DNA of 64,000 nt from Clostridia bacterium (GTDB lineage: Bacteria > Bacillota > Clostridia > Oscillospirales > Acutalibacteraceae). The stretch spans positions 1 through 64,000 of the forward strand of contig JAFZOL010000005.1 of assembly GCA_017550625.1 (NCBI GenBank), written 5' to 3'. Each line of letters starts with the position of its first letter. Within the stretch, counting starts at the first letter, position 1. The notes under the pieces are model-generated. The model was not told the DNA's origin. It worked only from the letters and a program-made list of their open reading frames with translations, and did not search any database. Below, one piece after another: positions 1-7,113 of this stretch. The position numbers were made by a program, and so were the translations under genes.

Positions 1-35
1 ACCGCAGGGGATGCAATTTTTGTGAAAGACAAGGC

Positions 36-74
36 GCAGGGGACGGATAAACCTGACGGTTATCCGTCCCCTGC
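36..74. repeat. Long inverted repeat (hairpin), function unknown
   Basis: Two arms of about 15 nt pair without mismatch (left arm GCAGGGGACGGATAA, right arm its complement at 60-74) around a 9-nt loop. There is no T-run after either arm, so it is not a standard intrinsic terminator. The octamer GCAGGGGA also occurs at 4-11. It could be a terminator variant, a protein site or a dispersed palindrome. The upstream gene lies outside the window. Confidence 0.55.
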
Positions 75-129
75 AACGCAGTATTTCGCAAATAAGTGCG
101 CCGCTGCGGCTATATTATCCCTTATCTGC

Positions 130-158
130 ACCGCCCTTCCGGCGGAGCGGTTTTTTTT
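130..158 (+). terminator. Intrinsic terminator upstream of apbE
   Basis: The stem CCGCC/GGCGG (131-135/141-145) is followed within 6 nt by eight T. A competing pairing ACCGC/GCGGT (130-134/147-151) runs straight into the T-run. It probably ends the transcription unit that enters from the left edge. It could also attenuate apbE, because no clear promoter is seen between it and the apbE start. Confidence 0.7.
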
Positions 159-223
159 CGGTCTTAAACTTCGCTTAAACAAGGCGGTGTAGAGTGAGCG
201 TAAAAAGAGGGGAGGGATCCGCC

Positions 224-1150
224 GTGATTTCCGTAAAAACCGCTGTGACCGACAAGCTGTTCGTCGCCATGGGCACCGTGATGTCGGTCCGCGCGGAAAA
301 CTGCGCCGAGCCCGCGGCTCTGGACGAGGTACGCGCCCGCGTTACGGCGCTCCACGGCAAACTCTCGGCGTTCGATGACGGCAGCGAGATTTCCCGCGTC
401 AACCGCGCGGCGGGGGAGGCGCCGGTCCCCGTTTCGGAGGATACGTTCCGGCTGATCGCGCGCTGCGTTCGCTATGCCGGGCAGACGGGCGGGCGGTTCG
501 ATATCACGGCCGGCCCGGCTGCCATGCTCTGGAAGCGGGCGATCAACGCCCGCACGCTGCCCGACGAGAGCGAGATCGCCGCCGTGCGGGAGAAAACGGG
601 CTTTTGCGACGTCCTCACGGTTCCCGACTGCTTTCGTGTGGGCTTGCGCAAAAAGGGGCAGTCGATCGACCTCGGCGGCGTTGCCAAGGGCTTTGCCGCG
701 GACGAAGCGAAGCGCATCCTCGCGCAATTCGGCGTTTGCGACGCGCTTTTGAACTTCGGCGGCACGGTGGTCGCGCTCGGCAGGCCGAAAAGCGTGGGCG
801 TCAGGGATCCGTTTTCCGAAACCGGGCGCGCCTTCGCCGCCTTCGAAGCCGAAAACGAGGCCGTCGTCACCTCGGGCGTTTACGAGCAGGGCTTTGAGGC
901 GCGGGGCCGATGCTGGCACCACATCGTCGATCCCATCACGGGCGAGCCCGCCGATTCCCCGTTCGCAAGCGTCACGCTCATCGGGCAAAACGCCGAAATG
1001 CTCGACGCGTTCGCCACCGCCGCGTGCATCCTGCCCGCGCGGGACGCGTTCCGGCTGATCGGTGAACACGATTTGGGCGCGGTATTTGTCACCCGCGACC
1101 GTCAGGTCATTCTGACGGAAAACGTCAGGGACCGAATTCGGTTCCTCTGA
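224..1150 (+). CDS. apbE: FAD:protein FMN transferase (ApbE)
   Basis: Transfers FMN from FAD to a threonine of FMN-bind domain proteins, using Mg2+. Family signatures are present in order: GTVMSVRAE near the N-terminus, RFDITAGP, IDLGGVAKGFA (around residue 149), LLNFGG, WHHIVDPITG (231-240) and the metal-binding DAFATA near residue 261. The length of 308 residues is usual. GTG at 224 is chosen because GGAGGG lies 7 nt upstream; the more upstream GTG at 194 has no binding site. No lipobox is evident, unlike many exported ApbE proteins, so the side of the membrane on which it acts is uncertain. Its gene ends 15 bp before a membrane protein with two FMN-bind domains, its likely substrate. Confidence 0.93.
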   Translation: MISVKTAVTDKLFVAMGTVMSVRAENCAEPAALDEVRARVTALHGKLSAFDDGSEISRVNRAAGEAPVPVSEDTFRLIARCVRYAGQTGGRFDITAGPAAMLWKRAINARTLPDESEIAAVREKTGFCDVLTVPDCFRVGLRKKGQSIDLGGVAKGFAADEAKRILAQFGVCDALLNFGGTVVALGRPKSVGVRDPFSETGRAFAAFEAENEAVVTSGVYEQGFEARGRCWHHIVDPITGEPADSPFASVTLIGQNAEMLDAFATAACILPARDAFRLIGEHDLGAVFVTRDRQVILTENVRDRIRFL

Positions 1151-1165
1151 GGAAGGAGAATACAT

Positions 1166-2896
1166 ATGGATACGAATCAAAAAACCAAAAAGAAGCTCCC
1201 GGTCATACAGATTGTGCGCGCTTTGATCCAGCTTGCGGCGTTCGTGTTGGTGCCGGGGCTCTTCATCAAGATCTTTTCCGCCGTCAGCGGGATCTACACC
1301 GCCGTTCTGAACGGCGCCTTCACCTTTTCGGCGTATGCCGGCAGCCTGCTGCTCGTCGGCGCCGCGCTTCTCATCACCCTGATCTGGGGGCGCTTCTTCT
1401 GCGGCTTTCTCTGCTCGTTCGGCGCGCTGCAGGACCTCCTGTGGGTCCTCGGCAGGCGCGTTTCCCCGATCGGCAGCGTGCCTGAAAAAGCCGACCGCGC
1501 GCTCAAATGCCTCAAATACGGCGTGCTGCTGTTCGTGGTGCTGGGCGTGTGGACCTTCGCCGTCCCGGGCGACAGCGTGTGGAGCCCCTGGACCGTGTTT
1601 GGCGCGCTCACCTCGTTCGGCACGCTCCCCGCGAAAGAGATCGTCTTCTCCGTCGGCGGCCTGCTGTTGCTGCTCACCGTGGTCGGCTCGCTGCTCGTCG
1701 AACGCTTTTTCTGCCGCTATCTCTGTCCGCTTGGCGCCGTTTTCGCCCTCGTTTCGCGTGTCCGTCTGTTCAGAATCAAGCGTGACGGCGAAAAATGCGG
1801 CGGCTGCCGCCGCTGCACGCGCAGCTGCTCGATGGGGATCGGGCTTTACAAAACCGGGCGCGTCTGCTCCGGGGAGTGCATCGACTGCATGAAATGCGTG
1901 TCAGCGTGCCCCGCCAAGCGCGTGAAGGCCGAGCCTGTCCCCGCCGTTTCCGGCACGCTGGCAGCCGCCGCCCTCGCGGGCATGACGCTGGCGGGCCCCA
2001 TCCCCTTCGTCAAAGAAGCGGCTCCCGGGATTACGGCGGCTGAGGCCGAAACCGTAAAAACCGGGCTCTATGCGGACGGCGTTTATACCGGCGCGGGGCA
2101 GGGATACAAAGGGAAGATCAGCGTCCGCGTCACGGTGGAGAACGGGTACATTTCCGACGTAACCGTGCTCTCTGCCCGCGACGACGGCGATTTCTTCGCG
2201 ACGGCTGAGTCCGGCGTGGTCGCCGAGATCCTGCGCCGCCAGTCCGCCGACGTGGATACCGTCACGGGCGCCACGTTCAGCAGCCGGGGCCTGATCGAGG
2301 CCGTGAAGTCCGCGCTCGCCTCCGGCGCGCTGAAAGAAGCCGCCGCTTCGGAGCCAGAAACAACGGCGCCCTCGGATGAAACCACGTCCGAGGCGCCCGA
2401 GACAACGACTTCGGCTCCCGAAACCACGACCGCGGCGCCCGAATCCACTACCTCGGTCCCCGAGACCACGACCGAGACTCCCGAGACCACGACTTCCGCT
2501 CCCGAAACCACGACCGCGGCCCCCGAAACAACGACCGCGGCACCCGAGACCACGACTTCCGCTCCCGACACGACGGTCTCTTCCGGCAAATACGCAGACG
2601 GCGTCTACACCGGCTCCGGCAGCGGGCTCAGAGGCACCACGAGCGTGCGCGTGACCGTTGAAAACGGCGCGATCTCGGATATCACGGTCACGTCGTATCA
2701 GGACGACTCGCCCTATTTCTCAAGGGCGCAGGCGGGCGTGATCCCGGCGATCCTCTCCTCGCAGGGCGTGAACGTCTCCACCGTCAGCGGCGCCACGTTC
2801 AGCAGCAATTCGATCCTCGAGGCGGTCGCCGACGCGCTGGGGCTGACGTTCACGAACCCCAATTCCACGCTCAGCAGCCACGGCGGAAAGCGCTGA
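1166..2896 (+). CDS. NapH-like membrane 4Fe-4S protein fused to two FMN-binding domains
   Basis: A predicted electron-transfer protein of 576 residues. Residues 1-200 hold about five membrane helices with two paired CxxxC signatures (FFCGFLCSFG and FFCRYLCPLG) as in NapH/NosR-type proteins. A two-cluster ferredoxin segment follows (CGGCRRC and CIDCMKC). Then come a first FMN-bind domain (about 299-390), a Thr/Pro-rich linker and a second FMN-bind domain (about 473-565). Each FMN domain carries the flavinylation signature with GATFSS; the acceptor threonines should be T370 and T544. A good ribosome binding site (AAGGAG) precedes the ATG. It follows apbE in one transcription unit. By analogy with Rnf/Nqr and flavin-based extracytosolic systems, electrons would pass from the Fe-S clusters to covalently bound FMN outside the membrane; the final acceptor is not visible. 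Confidence 0.88.
   Translation: MDTNQKTKKKLPVIQIVRALIQLAAFVLVPGLFIKIFSAVSGIYTAVLNGAFTFSAYAGSLLLVGAALLITLIWGRFFCGFLCSFGALQDLLWVLGRRVSPIGSVPEKADRALKCLKYGVLLFVVLGVWTFAVPGDSVWSPWTVFGALTSFGTLPAKEIVFSVGGLLLLLTVVGSLLVERFFCRYLCPLGAVFALVSRVRLFRIKRDGEKCGGCRRCTRSCSMGIGLYKTGRVCSGECIDCMKCVSACPAKRVKAEPVPAVSGTLAAAALAGMTLAGPIPFVKEAAPGITAAEAETVKTGLYADGVYTGAGQGYKGKISVRVTVENGYISDVTVLSARDDGDFFATAESGVVAEILRRQSADVDTVTGATFSSRGLIEAVKSALASGALKEAAASEPETTAPSDETTSEAPETTTSAPETTTAAPESTTSVPETTTETPETTTSAPETTTAAPETTTAAPETTTSAPDTTVSSGKYADGVYTGSGSGLRGTTSVRVTVENGAISDITVTSYQDDSPYFSRAQAGVIPAILSSQGVNVSTVSGATFSSNSILEAVADALGLTFTNPNSTLSSHGGKR
2393..2581 (+). repeat. 21-bp tandem repeat encoding a Thr/Pro linker
   Basis: Nine consecutive 21-bp units encode heptads of the form APETTTS, APETTTA, VPETTTE or TPETTTS, ending with APDTTVS. 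The linker joins two FMN-bind domains outside the membrane and resembles O-glycosylated or wall-spanning spacers. Copy number is likely to vary between strains. Confidence 0.85.
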
Positions 2897-2916
2897 CGCT
2901 CCAAAACTCAAAAAAC

Positions 2917-2944
2917 GCCCGCGACGGGAACTTCCGCCGCGGGC
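2917..2944. terminator. Hairpin between convergent genes
   Basis: GCCCGCG (2917-2923) pairs with CGCGGGC (2938-2944). A run of five or six A precedes it, which gives a T-run when read leftward, so it suits the leftward phosphoesterase gene best. Rightward the T-run is poor. Confidence 0.6.
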
Positions 2945-2965
2945 TTCTGTCATATTATCGTCGGC

Positions 2966-3940
2966 TTATTCCGCCGTGATCGGGTTCTTGAGCGTCCAGT
3001 TCGCCTCGAGGGGCGCGCCGTTATACTCGAACCATTCGCCGAAATAGAAGTTGCGGATGCGCACGGTCACGCGGTCGGGATACACTTCGAGGATCGCGCC
3101 GAAGCCCGATTGCTCGCTGATCTCGTTGTTGTCCACCGCGCCGGTCAGCTCGGTGCCCATCGGCAGATACACCTCCGGGAAGCCGCTCCACGCGTGATAG
3201 GTCGTGCCGTCGGGCCTGTGGTGCAGATGGCCGCACAGATAAAACAGGTCGTGCTCCCGGTTATACTCTGCGAGCATGCGGCACAGGTCGTATTCCGAGT
3301 CGGGGTTGATGTTCTTCGCCATACGCGGCGGATAGTGCGCGAGCACGAAGGTCGGCAGGCCGCTCTCGGCGGCTTCGGCAAGCCTCTGTTCGAGCCACTC
3401 GAACTGCTCGTCCGACATGTGCATGTTGTCGATGTTCTGCTGCTCGGAGCTCAGCACGATGAAATAAAAGCCGTTAAGCACCTCGCAGTAATAGGGCTTT
3501 TCAAGGTCCAGCCCGAAAAACGCCTTCGTATAATCGAACCAGCGCTGCCGGATCTTTTCATAATCGCCCTCGCCGTTGCCGAAGTCGTGGTTGCCCGGCA
3601 CCGGGATCACCTTTTGGTCCTTCAAAATGCGCTTCACCGTGCCGTGGAAAATGAGGTTCTCGATGTTCTGCCCGTTCATCGTGCTGTCGCCGAGGAACAG
3701 ATAGGCGTCGCTTTTCGTCTCGTTGCAGACGGCGTTTTTGAGGTCGTTCACGAACACCTGATAGCGGGGGATGTTGTTCGACTCCACGTGCACGTCCGAA
3801 AACACCGTGAGGCTCAGCACGCAGGTGTCGGGGTCCTTGACGTCAAACGGCTCGGTCACGGCTGCGCCGGAACCGAACAGCAGCAGGTAAACGGAGGCCA
3901 CCAACAGCGAGATCGCGCGGATGAAAGCACCTTTTATCAT
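2966..3940 (-). CDS. Exported calcineurin-like metallophosphoesterase
   Basis: A 324-residue protein with a signal peptide (hydrophobic residues about 6-28). Metallophosphoesterase metal ligands are in order: FSDVH (D49, H51), LGDS (D85), GNHD (116-119), AHYPP and GHLHH (237-241). It should hydrolyse phosphomono- or diesters outside the cytoplasm with two metal ions; the substrate cannot be told. It is monocistronic with its own promoter. It shares the fold with the two phosphoesterases near 16.5-18.5 kb but is clearly more distant from them than they are from each other (it lacks their shared AGSVG segment). Confidence 0.87.
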   Translation of the reverse strand: MIKGAFIRAISLLVASVYLLLFGSGAAVTEPFDVKDPDTCVLSLTVFSDVHVESNNIPRYQVFVNDLKNAVCNETKSDAYLFLGDSTMNGQNIENLIFHGTVKRILKDQKVIPVPGNHDFGNGEGDYEKIRQRWFDYTKAFFGLDLEKPYYCEVLNGFYFIVLSSEQQNIDNMHMSDEQFEWLEQRLAEAAESGLPTFVLAHYPPRMAKNINPDSEYDLCRMLAEYNREHDLFYLCGHLHHRPDGTTYHAWSGFPEVYLPMGTELTGAVDNNEISEQSGFGAILEVYPDRVTVRIRNFYFGEWFEYNGAPLEANWTLKNPITAE

Positions 3941-3992
3941 ACGTAAACGCTCCTTTTCCGAATTTTATTCTTCCTTTCGGCTTTCGTTCATA

Positions 3993-4021
3993 ATTATACT
4001 ATTTATAACGCGAAAATGCAA
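3993..4021 (-). promoter_or_regulatory. Promoter of the exported phosphoesterase gene
   Basis: Read leftward: TTGCAT, 17 nt, TATAAT. It lies about 50 nt before the start codon. Confidence 0.75.
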
Positions 4022-4032
4022 GCCGTTATTTC

Positions 4033-4061
4033 TTTACACCGCGCGCGTTTCGTGCTATACT
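4033..4061 (+). promoter_or_regulatory. Promoter of ogt
   Basis: TTTACA, 17 nt, TATACT, about 20 nt before the ATG. It is divergent from the phosphoesterase promoter, 11 bp away. Confidence 0.75.
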
Positions 4062-4080
4062 TTAACCGGGAGGGATCGGT

Positions 4081-4563
4081 ATGCTTTACGTCCTCGTTTA
4101 TCAGTCCCCGCTCGGTCCGCTCACGCTCACGTCCGACGGCGAGGCGCTCACGGGACTCCGGTTCGGCTTATCGCCGGAGACAACAGGGGAGACCTGCCCC
4201 GCGCTCGATCGGACGAAACGCTGGCTCGACGTCTATTTCGGCGGGTCCGCCCCCGGTTTCACCCCGCCGCTGCGACTTTCGGGTACACCTTTCCGTCAGG
4301 CGGTGTGGGAGATGCTGCTCACCGTCCCCTTCGGCGAAACGGTCACCTACGGCGAGCTTGCGGCGCGTCTCGCGCGGGAGCTTGGGGTCCCGAAAATGTC
4401 CGCGCAGGCGGTCGGCGGCGCGGTCGGCAAGAATCCGGTCGCGATCATCGTGCCCTGCCACCGCGTGATCGGCGCGGGTCAAAAACTCGTCGGCTATGCC
4501 TCCGGCGTCGATAAAAAGCGCGCCCTGCTCGCGCTCGAGGGAATCTTTATCGACCGATTATGA
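4081..4563 (+). CDS. ogt: Methylated-DNA--protein-cysteine methyltransferase
   Basis: Suicide repair protein of 160 residues that removes alkyl groups from O6-alkylguanine by transfer to its own cysteine. The active-site segment IVPCHRVIG is intact (C126), preceded by VGGAVGKNP, where the family usually has an extra residue and Asn, and followed by GYASGVDKKRALLALE. TPFRQAVWEMLLTVPFGET is the DNA-binding part. The binding site GGGAGG lies 6 nt upstream of the ATG. It is transcribed alone from its own promoter. Confidence 0.93.
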   Translation: MLYVLVYQSPLGPLTLTSDGEALTGLRFGLSPETTGETCPALDRTKRWLDVYFGGSAPGFTPPLRLSGTPFRQAVWEMLLTVPFGETVTYGELAARLARELGVPKMSAQAVGGAVGKNPVAIIVPCHRVIGAGQKLVGYASGVDKKRALLALEGIFIDRL

Positions 4564-4665
4564 CGGCGTTTTTGCCAAATCTTACATTGCAACATTTTGT
4601 AGCGTGACATTTTCGCGCAAACGTGATATCGTGTAGTTGCAACCGAAAGAGGGGAGGGAATTCTT

Positions 4666-6126
4666 TTGGCGCATATTTCGAAAAACATCAAAAACCTGCG
4701 CATCGACCGGCACCTGACGCAGGAGGCGCTCGCCGCGCGCATGAACGTGACGCGGCAGACCGTGTCGTCGTGGGAGACCGGGCGCACGCAGCCGGACGTC
4801 GACATGCTCATGCGTTTGGCGTGGGCGCTGCAGACGGACGTCGAAACGCTCATCTACGGCAGCCGCAGCAAGGTCGGCCTCGAGGCGGACCCGGCCGTCG
4901 GCCGCCGCACGCTCACCGTCGTGCTCACCGTGATGGGCACGCTGTTCTCGGTGCTCGGCCTCGTGCTCATCTTCGTGTTCTTCTGGCGCGAGATCCCGGG
5001 GTTCTTCAAAAAGTCGCTGGCGTTTCTGCCGCTCACGGTCGGCGCCGCGGCAGGCGTCACGGTCCTGCTCAAAAACGAAAAACGCCTCTTCTTCCGCGAG
5101 GGCGCCGCCGTTTTATGGACGGCGGGGCTCGTGGCGACAGGGGCGTTGGTCAACGCCGTGTTCGGCGCGTCGATGCGGTTTGTGACCCTGCTTCTGGCGG
5201 ATATCCTGCTCACGCTGCCGCTCATGTTCCTGTTCGATTCCGTGTTCGCGTTCTCGTTCGCGCTCTTCGCGGGCTTTCTTGAGATGACCCAAACGGCGGA
5301 CGACTCTTGGCGGCCGGTCATCCCGCTGTGGCTGTGGTTTGGGGTCGGCGCCGCCATTCTGCTCACGTGCCTCATCTATCATCTGAAGCGCGAAAAAAAC
5401 GTTTCGCTCGCAAAATACGAAACGTGGATGCTGCTGCTCCACACGTTCGCGTTCGGCATTTTTACCTTTCCTTTCGTCACCGAAGAACCGTTCATGCGTA
5501 TCATCATACAGCAGTTCCTGACGTTCGGGCCTTGCCTGTTCCTCGCCGGCACCGCGATCAGGACGGAGCTTTCGCTGCGCGTGCCCGGCGCCGTGTTCGG
5601 CGGCGTGACGCTGTTCGTCACCGCCGCGGTGTTCGAGCTCAGCAAAGGCGATATCGACCGGCTCATGTTCAGGCTCCCGCTTATCATTGAACTCGTCCTG
5701 TCCGCCGCTGCGATCGGCTTCTGTCTCGTGTGGGGCTTGCGTAAAAAACCGCTCGACGCCATCGGTTATTGCATGGCGGCGGTGCTGCTCCTTTCGCTGC
5801 CGCTCACGCTGCTTGTCGGCGAAAAGGGCTTTATGCTGCCCCTTTTGTCCACGCTCCTGTTCGGTGTGCTCACGGTCGTTTCGGGCGTGAAAAACGCCCG
5901 CATCGCGCGCGCTAACGCCGGCATCGTGAACGTCTGCGGGGCGTTCATCCTCGTGATCGCGGCGTTCTCCGATAACATCCTGCTGTTGGGCCTCACGGCT
6001 CTGCTCACCGGCGTCGTGCTGCTGGCGGCGAACCTCGCCATGGTCAAGCGCTTCAAAAAACGGACGGAAGAACTGCCGCCCGACCCCGTTGACCCTCAGG
6101 GAGAGGAGGCGGCCGACCATGCGTAA
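4666..6126 (+). CDS. XRE-family HTH regulator fused to a polytopic membrane domain
   Basis: Residues 1-60 form an XRE/Cro-type helix-turn-helix (LTQEALAARMNVTRQTVSSW and PDVDMLMRLAWAL). From about residue 80 onward there are roughly 14 hydrophobic segments with short loops, which gives a membrane-anchored DNA-binding protein of 486 residues. The start is TTG after GGGGAGGG; no ATG lies upstream in frame. The membrane part is loosely reminiscent of DUF2157/DUF4401 membrane proteins, an impression and not a firm match. The next gene overlaps by 8 nt, so the two products are probably co-translated partners. A weak promoter-like pair (GTGACA, 17 nt, TATCGT) lies in the 100 bp upstream. The signal sensed is unknown. 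Confidence 0.8.
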   Translation: MAHISKNIKNLRIDRHLTQEALAARMNVTRQTVSSWETGRTQPDVDMLMRLAWALQTDVETLIYGSRSKVGLEADPAVGRRTLTVVLTVMGTLFSVLGLVLIFVFFWREIPGFFKKSLAFLPLTVGAAAGVTVLLKNEKRLFFREGAAVLWTAGLVATGALVNAVFGASMRFVTLLLADILLTLPLMFLFDSVFAFSFALFAGFLEMTQTADDSWRPVIPLWLWFGVGAAILLTCLIYHLKREKNVSLAKYETWMLLLHTFAFGIFTFPFVTEEPFMRIIIQQFLTFGPCLFLAGTAIRTELSLRVPGAVFGGVTLFVTAAVFELSKGDIDRLMFRLPLIIELVLSAAAIGFCLVWGLRKKPLDAIGYCMAAVLLLSLPLTLLVGEKGFMLPLLSTLLFGVLTVVSGVKNARIARANAGIVNVCGAFILVIAAFSDNILLLGLTALLTGVVLLAANLAMVKRFKKRTEELPPDPVDPQGEEAADHA

Positions 6127-6718
6127 ACTCATCGCCGTCATGCTCGCCGTGCTGCAATTCGCGTTCTGCGCGTTCGTGGCGGGCAAAAACGTGCTCGACG
6201 AAAAAGAGCGTAAACAACACCTTGCGAACGCCCGAGCCTACGGCGAACAGGTATTGCTGCGCCCCGAGGGATTCCAGATCATTGAAACGGAAGACCGTGA
6301 ATGGCAGTTGCTGTCCCTGTCCGTAACGGGATACGACAGATTCTACGAGCAGGATGAGCTCATACCGTTTGCCGCGGATGAAGACGGGTATTACGTGATC
6401 GACCCGCATGCGGGCAACGCCCTCACCGTGCGCGCCGGCCCCATCGACCGCGCGGGGACCTACGACAGCGTCCACTACGGGATCTTTATCCTCGACCAGA
6501 CCGCCGCCGCGGCAGCCTTCGGCGAAGACCGCGCGGCCGACAACGTGCCGTCCGATGAGGTATGGGGACGCTGGTACGGCGATTTCGGCTGGGGGATCGA
6601 GGTCGGCGGACGCGCGGCGGAGGTCGCGGTCAGCGCGATCATCTACGACAACGAGCTCTATCTGACCGGCCTCGTCGTCAACGGACAGCAGATCCCGATC
6701 ATCGAAACCGTCGAATGA
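6119..6718 (+). CDS. Small membrane-anchored protein, partner of the XRE membrane regulator
   Basis: A 199-residue protein with an N-terminal hydrophobic segment (residues 3-20), either a signal peptide or an anchor, followed by an apparently extracytoplasmic domain. ATG at 6119 is chosen because AGGAGG lies about 10 nt upstream; the TTG at 6089 has no such site. The gene overlaps its neighbour by 8 nt. The tract GRWYGDFGWGIEV and the pairing with a multi-pass protein recall the GDYXXLXY/DUF4401 pairs, but the defining motif is not intact, so no family is assigned. Function unknown. Confidence 0.75.
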   Translation: MRKLIAVMLAVLQFAFCAFVAGKNVLDEKERKQHLANARAYGEQVLLRPEGFQIIETEDREWQLLSLSVTGYDRFYEQDELIPFAADEDGYYVIDPHAGNALTVRAGPIDRAGTYDSVHYGIFILDQTAAAAAFGEDRAADNVPSDEVWGRWYGDFGWGIEVGGRAAEVAVSAIIYDNELYLTGLVVNGQQIPIIETVE

Positions 6719-6737
6719 AGCAAAGAATAAGTAAAAG

Positions 6738-6765
6738 ACGGGAGCGGTTTTGCCGCTCCCGTTTT
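6738..6765 (+). terminator. Intrinsic terminator of the XRE operon
   Basis: ACGGGAGCGG and CCGCTCCCGT form a perfect 10-bp stem with a 5-nt loop, followed by TTTT. Confidence 0.9.
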
Positions 6766-6777
6766 CTGTATTTCTTC

Positions 6778-6806
6778 TTGACTTCTTCCGCCGGACGCTG
6801 TATACT
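6778..6806 (+). promoter_or_regulatory. Promoter of putative small RNA A
   Basis: TTGACT, 17 nt, TATACT. It starts 13 bp after the preceding terminator, so it opens a new transcription unit. Confidence 0.8.
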
Positions 6807-6812
6807 GCGATC

Positions 6813-6939
6813 GGAGAACAGCGGAGGGGTGCAGTGCCGGTTTTATCGACAGTCGCCTCACTGATGCTGTTTTCGGGCCGCGGAGAATGTGGAGTATTTT
6901 GAAGTCGTTCGAGTCTTCGCCACAGTAACGCGGTTTTTT
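6813..6939 (+). ncRNA. Putative structured small RNA A (may also encode a short peptide)
   Basis: About 127 nt between a near-consensus promoter and an intrinsic terminator. The first nine transcribed bases, GAGAACAGC (6814-6822), pair fully with GCTGTTTTC (6866-6874) if one G-U pair is allowed, enclosing an inner CAGTG/CACTG stem. A second, nested hairpin (CCGCG 6878, GTGG 6889, GAAG 6901 with CTTC 6915, CCAC 6920, CGCGG 6929) ends in six T. No known RNA family was recognised. Confidence 0.55.
6834..6902 (+). CDS. Possible 22-residue hydrophobic peptide inside RNA A
   Basis: A GTG start with GGAGG 6 nt upstream opens a 22-codon frame (MPVLSTVASLMLFSG, then seven residues) that ends within the loop side of the terminator hairpin. 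The binding site is strong and correctly spaced. The peptide could be a leader peptide, a small membrane peptide or chance. The 5' stem of RNA A encloses the binding site, so translation may depend on RNA folding. Confidence 0.3.
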   Translation: MPVLSTVASLMLFSGRGECGVF

Positions 6940-6951
6940 ATAAAAAGTTTC

Positions 6952-6981
6952 TTGACTTTTGTCCTCATCCTATGGTATAAA
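6952..6981 (+). promoter_or_regulatory. Promoter of putative small RNA B
   Basis: TTGACT, 18 nt, TATAAA. The -35 box begins 12 nt after the T-run of the RNA A terminator. Confidence 0.72.
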
Positions 6982-6987
6982 GGCTCC

Positions 6988-7066
6988 GGAAGCTGTACCG
7001 TTGATCGCTTTGGGCGTATTGTTAGGGGCTTGTTCACCTATCGTCGCGGCAAGGCTTCTTTTTTTT
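6988..7066 (+). ncRNA. Putative small RNA B with a 5'-3' closing stem
   Basis: About 75 nt. GAAGC at the predicted 5' end (6989-6993) pairs with GCTTC (7054-7058), which is followed by eight T, so the closing stem would double as the terminator. The interior is moderately GC-rich. The translated codons GCT GTA CCG TTG ATC resemble the codons at the peptide start of RNA A (GCA GTG CCG GTT TTA), perhaps a trace of duplication. No family recognised. Confidence 0.45.
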
Positions 7067-7078
7067 GTAAAAGTTTTC

Positions 7079-7107
7079 TTGACAAACCGCCCGATCTGTG
7101 CTACTAT
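7079..7107 (+). promoter_or_regulatory. Promoter of putative small RNA C
   Basis: TTGACA, 17 nt, TACTAT, again starting about 12 nt after the T-run of the preceding unit. Confidence 0.75.
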
Positions 7108-7113
7108 CTGCAA

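Noticed and set aside
1-193. FMN riboswitch ahead of apbE
   Set aside because: None of the conserved FMN aptamer segments (such as AGGGTGAAATTCCC-like sequences) is present; only hairpins and a terminator are seen.
194-223. GTG at 194 as the apbE start
   Set aside because: No ribosome binding site precedes it, and the GGAGGG that serves the GTG at 224 would lie inside the gene.
2393-2581. CRISPR-like repeat array
   Set aside because: The units are contiguous 21-bp coding repeats without spacers and keep the reading frame.
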